Assembly (NCBI GenBank): GCA_902797555.1
Contig: CADBTM010000122.1
Span: forward strand, 1 to 8,022
Direction of reading: 5' to 3'
Source: Oscillospiraceae bacterium
Lineage (GTDB): Bacteria; Bacillota; Clostridia; Oscillospirales; Butyricicoccaceae
Length of the DNA: 8,022 nt
Shown here piece after piece: positions 5,872 through 8,022 of this stretch. How positions within the stretch are numbered: the stretch's first letter is position 1; each line of letters begins with the position of its first letter. The position numbers and the translations under genes were made by a program. Under the pieces are notes generated by a model. The model made no database searches, was not told where the DNA came from, and saw nothing but the letters and a program-made list of their open reading frames with translations.

Positions 5872-7095
5872 GTGAAGAAGAAACTCGGACTGCCGGCACA
5901 AATCGCCATCGCACTGGTCGCCGGTATCGTGTTTGGTCTGATCTGCTACTTCGCAAACATCGCATCGTTCACCACCAACTATCTGAAACCCTTTGGCACC
6001 ATCTTTGTCAACCTGCTCAAGTTCATCGTCGTTCCCGTTGTGCTGCTGTCCATGATCGACGGCATCGTATCCATGGGCGACATGAAGAAGGTGGGCTCCG
6101 TCGGTTGGAAAACCGTGGCCTACTTCCTGTGCACCACCGCCATCGCCTGCGTCATCGGTCTGGTGATCGCCAATATCTTCAACGGCGCCAACCTGTTCCC
6201 CGTGCTGCAGAATGCCGAGGGCGCCGAGTGGACGGGCAAGACCAGCCAGAACTTTATGGACACTCTGGTTGCCATTTTCCCCGACAACATGTGGAAGTCC
6301 TTCAGCAGCGCCGACATGCTGCAGGTCATCGTGATCTCCCTGCTGCTGGGCGGCGGTATCCTTGCTGCCGGTGAAAAGGCCAAGATGGCCAAGGATCTGG
6401 TTTCCACCCTGTATGCCGTCATCGAGAAGGTCATGACCTTCATCATCTCCCTCAGCCCCATCGGCGTTTTCACCATGATGACTTGGGTCGTCGCCACGCA
6501 GGGCCCCAAGATTCTGGGCTCTCTGGGTCTGGTTCTGCTGTGCGCCTACATCGCCTACATCCTGCACGCCGTGCTGGTCTACTCCGCATCCGCCAGCGCC
6601 TTTGCCCGTATCAACCCCCTGAAGTTCTTCAAGGGCGCTGCCCCCGCAATGATCTTCGCCTTTACCTCCACCTCCTCTGCGGCCACCCTGCCCGTGTCTG
6701 AGGAGTGCGCCTCCGATCTGGGCGCGGAGAAGAGCATCTCCTCCTTCGTCCTGCCTCTGGGCGCCACCATCAATATGGACGGTACCGCGATCTATCAGTG
6801 CGTTGCCACCATCTTCCTGGCCACCTGCTCCGGCATCCACCTGACTCTGGGTCAGATGGTGATCATCGTTATCACCGCCACCCTCGCCTCCATCGGCACC
6901 GCCGGTACCCCCGGCGCCGGCATGATCATGCTGGCCATGGTGCTGACCGCAATGGGCATCGACGTCAATATGATCATGATCATCTATGGCGTGGACCGTC
7001 TGTTCGATATGGGCCGTACCTGCCTCAACGTCACCGGCGATATCTCCTGCTCCCTGTGCGTTACCCAGTGGGAGAAAAAGAGACTGCAGAAATAA
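5872..7095 (+). CDS. Dicarboxylate/amino acid:cation symporter (DAACS, GltPh-like)
   Basis: This 407-residue inner-membrane transporter belongs to the glutamate/aspartate:Na+ or H+ symporter family (Pfam SDF; model GltPh). It has the usual eight membrane segments and two re-entrant hairpins. Hairpin 1 carries TSTSSAATLPV (265-275). The seventh helix has NMDGT (301-305). Hairpin 2 has GTAGTPGAG (342-350). The eighth helix has DRLFDMGRTCLNVTGD (375-390). Residues D375, D379, R382, T383, N386 and D390 align with GltPh D390, D394, R397, T398, N401 and D405. The kept R382 points to an acidic substrate (glutamate, aspartate or a C4-dicarboxylate) rather than a neutral amino acid. The start is GTG 5872, preceded by AAAGGA (5856-5861). 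It has its own promoter and terminator, so is probably monocistronic. The exact substrate and coupling ion are not decided by the sequence. Confidence 0.94.
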   Translation: MKKKLGLPAQIAIALVAGIVFGLICYFANIASFTTNYLKPFGTIFVNLLKFIVVPVVLLSMIDGIVSMGDMKKVGSVGWKTVAYFLCTTAIACVIGLVIANIFNGANLFPVLQNAEGAEWTGKTSQNFMDTLVAIFPDNMWKSFSSADMLQVIVISLLLGGGILAAGEKAKMAKDLVSTLYAVIEKVMTFIISLSPIGVFTMMTWVVATQGPKILGSLGLVLLCAYIAYILHAVLVYSASASAFARINPLKFFKGAAPAMIFAFTSTSSAATLPVSEECASDLGAEKSISSFVLPLGATINMDGTAIYQCVATIFLATCSGIHLTLGQMVIIVITATLASIGTAGTPGAGMIMLAMVLTAMGIDVNMIMIIYGVDRLFDMGRTCLNVTGDISCSLCVTQWEKKRLQK

Positions 7096-7123
7096 GAAAA
7101 ACGAAAAATTTCGTCCCCTTTTG

Positions 7124-7153
7124 GGAGCGCGGCGCTGTCCGCGCTCCTTTTTT
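7124..7153 (+). terminator. Terminator of the symporter gene
   Basis: A 9-bp GC-rich stem (7124-7132 with 7139-7147) with a 6-nt loop is followed by six T (7148-7153), 28 bases after the stop codon. Confidence 0.93.
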
Positions 7154-7185
7154 GTGCAAAAAAAGAAAAAATTACGGAACTTTAC

Positions 7186-7214
7186 TTGACATACTGTTGT
7201 AAAACATATAAAAT
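7186..7214 (+). promoter_or_regulatory. Sigma-A promoter of rny
   Basis: A consensus TTGACA (7186-7191), a 17-nt spacer and TAAAAT (7209-7214, five of six bases) precede the RNase Y gene. Transcription from here would give an AT-rich leader of about 100 nt. Confidence 0.85.
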
Positions 7215-7321
7215 ATATTTTAGTATGGTTCGGTATATTCTTTCATGTATATATATTTTTGATATATGGGTTTTGATATATCGTTCCGTGCGGAATGAAC
7301 GATGAGAGGATGATTCAAACA
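7215..7321 (+). other. AT-rich untranslated leader of rny
   Basis: This stretch between promoter and start codon is far more AT-rich than its surroundings. It holds an 11-base direct repeat, TTTTGATATAT, at 7257-7267 and 7271-7281, then a small hairpin-forming segment near 7283-7300 (GTTC...GAAC enclosing TTCC/GGAA). No known riboswitch or terminator is recognisable. The likely ribosome binding site is AGAGGA at 7305-7310. Confidence 0.5.
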
Positions 7322-8022
7322 ATGCCGTCCGCTGTGTACTGGATCGTTTGGATCGTTGTTTCGATCATACTTGCCGCCGCTGGAGCTTTTGTAGGATATC
7401 TTTATCGCAAAAACGTTGCCGAAAAGGAAATCGGCAGTGCCGAAGAGGAAGCAAAAAAGATCATCAACGATGCAATCAAGTCCGCCGAAGCCAAAAAGCG
7501 GGAATCGGTGGTAGAAGCCCGGGAGGAGATCTACCGCGCCCGCACCGAAAACGAGAAAGAAATGAAGGAGCGCCGCGCCGAAGTTCAGAAGCAGGAGCGC
7601 CGCATCCAGCAAAAGGAAGAGGCCATCGACCGCAAATACGAAGCCATCGAGGCCAAGGAAGAAAAGCTCAACCAAAAGGTCAAGCAACTGGAAGAGCAGC
7701 GTGAGGAGGTCGCCTCCATCAAGAAGGGTCAGCTGGAAATGCTGGAGAAGATCTCCGGCCTGACCGTGGAGGAAGCCAAGGCGCAGCTCATCTCTCTGGT
7801 GGAGAGCGACGCCCGCCACGACGCTGCCGTCAAGATCAAGGAGATCGAGCGTCAGCTCAAGGAGGACGCCGACGTCAAGGCGCGGGACATCATCGCCACC
7901 GCCATCCAGCGGTGCGCCGCCGATCATGCCAGCGAAGCCACCGTCTCGGTGGTGCCGCTGCCCAGCGATGAGATGAAGGGTCGCATCAACCTTGCGAACC
8001 AGGAGGCGTCGCGCGTCATCGA
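7322..8022 (+). CDS. rny: Ribonuclease Y (3' end beyond window)
   Basis: RNase Y is a membrane-anchored endoribonuclease that starts bulk mRNA decay in many Firmicutes. The 233 visible codons show an N-terminal membrane anchor (about residues 5-27), then a long charged coiled coil rich in Glu, Lys, Arg and Ala (about 33-140), then the conserved link toward the KH domain (ARDIIATAIQRCAADH, 187-202, and VVPLPSDEMKGRI, 210-222). The KH and HD catalytic domains would follow; the family is usually about 520 residues. After I222 the family normally continues with the KH motif IGREGRNIR, but here the last 11 codons read NLANQEASRVI, which does not match (see findings). ATG 7322 is chosen from AGAGGA at 7305-7310; in-frame ATGs at 7310 and 7295 lack a well-placed ribosome binding site but cannot be excluded. 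Confidence 0.92.
   Translation, partial: MPSAVYWIVWIVVSIILAAAGAFVGYLYRKNVAEKEIGSAEEEAKKIINDAIKSAEAKKRESVVEAREEIYRARTENEKEMKERRAEVQKQERRIQQKEEAIDRKYEAIEAKEEKLNQKVKQLEEQREEVASIKKGQLEMLEKISGLTVEEAKAQLISLVESDARHDAAVKIKEIERQLKEDADVKARDIIATAIQRCAADHASEATVSVVPLPSDEMKGRINLANQEASRVI

Noticed and set aside
5807..5875. Possible upstream leader peptide ending in TGA that overlaps the symporter start codon
   Set aside because: Its ATG overlaps the last base region of the -10 box, upstream of the expected transcription start, and no ribosome binding site precedes it.
5800..6840. 346-codon minus-strand frame opposite the symporter
   Set aside because: It is Gly/His/Asp-rich shadow coding, antisense to a transporter with all family motifs in place.
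7220..7927. 235-codon minus-strand frame rich in Leu and Phe, looking membrane-like
   Set aside because: It is the antisense of the Lys/Glu-rich coiled coil of RNase Y: AAG and GAA codons read as Leu and Phe on the other strand.

Overview
The window reads as a piece of a GC-rich Gram-positive (Firmicutes/Clostridia) chromosome, most likely a gut-type member of the Oscillospirales. This is inferred from AGGAGG-type ribosome binding sites, sigma-A promoters with 17-nt spacers, compact terminators, an RNase Y gene, an S-layer-homology-like exported protein, a clostridial-type thymidine kinase and strongly GC-biased third codon positions. No phage, transposon or CRISPR structure is visible.

Layout, left to right. 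(1) 1-1215 (+): the 3' nearly complete part of a DUF1015 family gene, closed by a strong hairpin terminator. (2) 1341-3311 (+): two adjacent paralogous M19 (renal/membrane-type) dipeptidases, probably one transcript, ending in a terminator whose hairpin can also serve the opposing strand. (3) 3366-4985 (-): a leftward block holding a tRNA-Gly(CCC) with its own promoter and terminator, then a separate promoter driving an exported SLH-like protein, followed by a 55-residue Cys/Gly-rich one-pass membrane protein. (4) 5063-7153 (+): thymidine kinase (tdk), then an acidic amino acid/dicarboxylate:cation symporter with its own promoter and terminator. (5) 7186-8022 (+): promoter, AT-rich leader and the first 233 codons of RNase Y (rny), which runs off the right edge.

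Function. The dipeptidases have no signal peptides and probably finish cytoplasmic breakdown of imported dipeptides. The symporter would bring in glutamate/aspartate or C4-dicarboxylates. Both fit an amino-acid-using anaerobe, but nothing shows they are co-regulated. tdk (thymidine salvage), tRNA-Gly and rny (mRNA decay) are housekeeping genes.

Points worth attention: the last ~35 bases do not encode the near-invariant KH-domain motif expected at that point of RNase Y, so the right edge may be a chimeric contig end or an insertion junction; the tiny Cys/Gly-rich membrane protein is undescribed to my knowledge; and the dipeptidase pair is a tandem duplication with unevenly conserved tracts. 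I do not see a convincing new multi-gene system here; most of the window is ordinary core genome.
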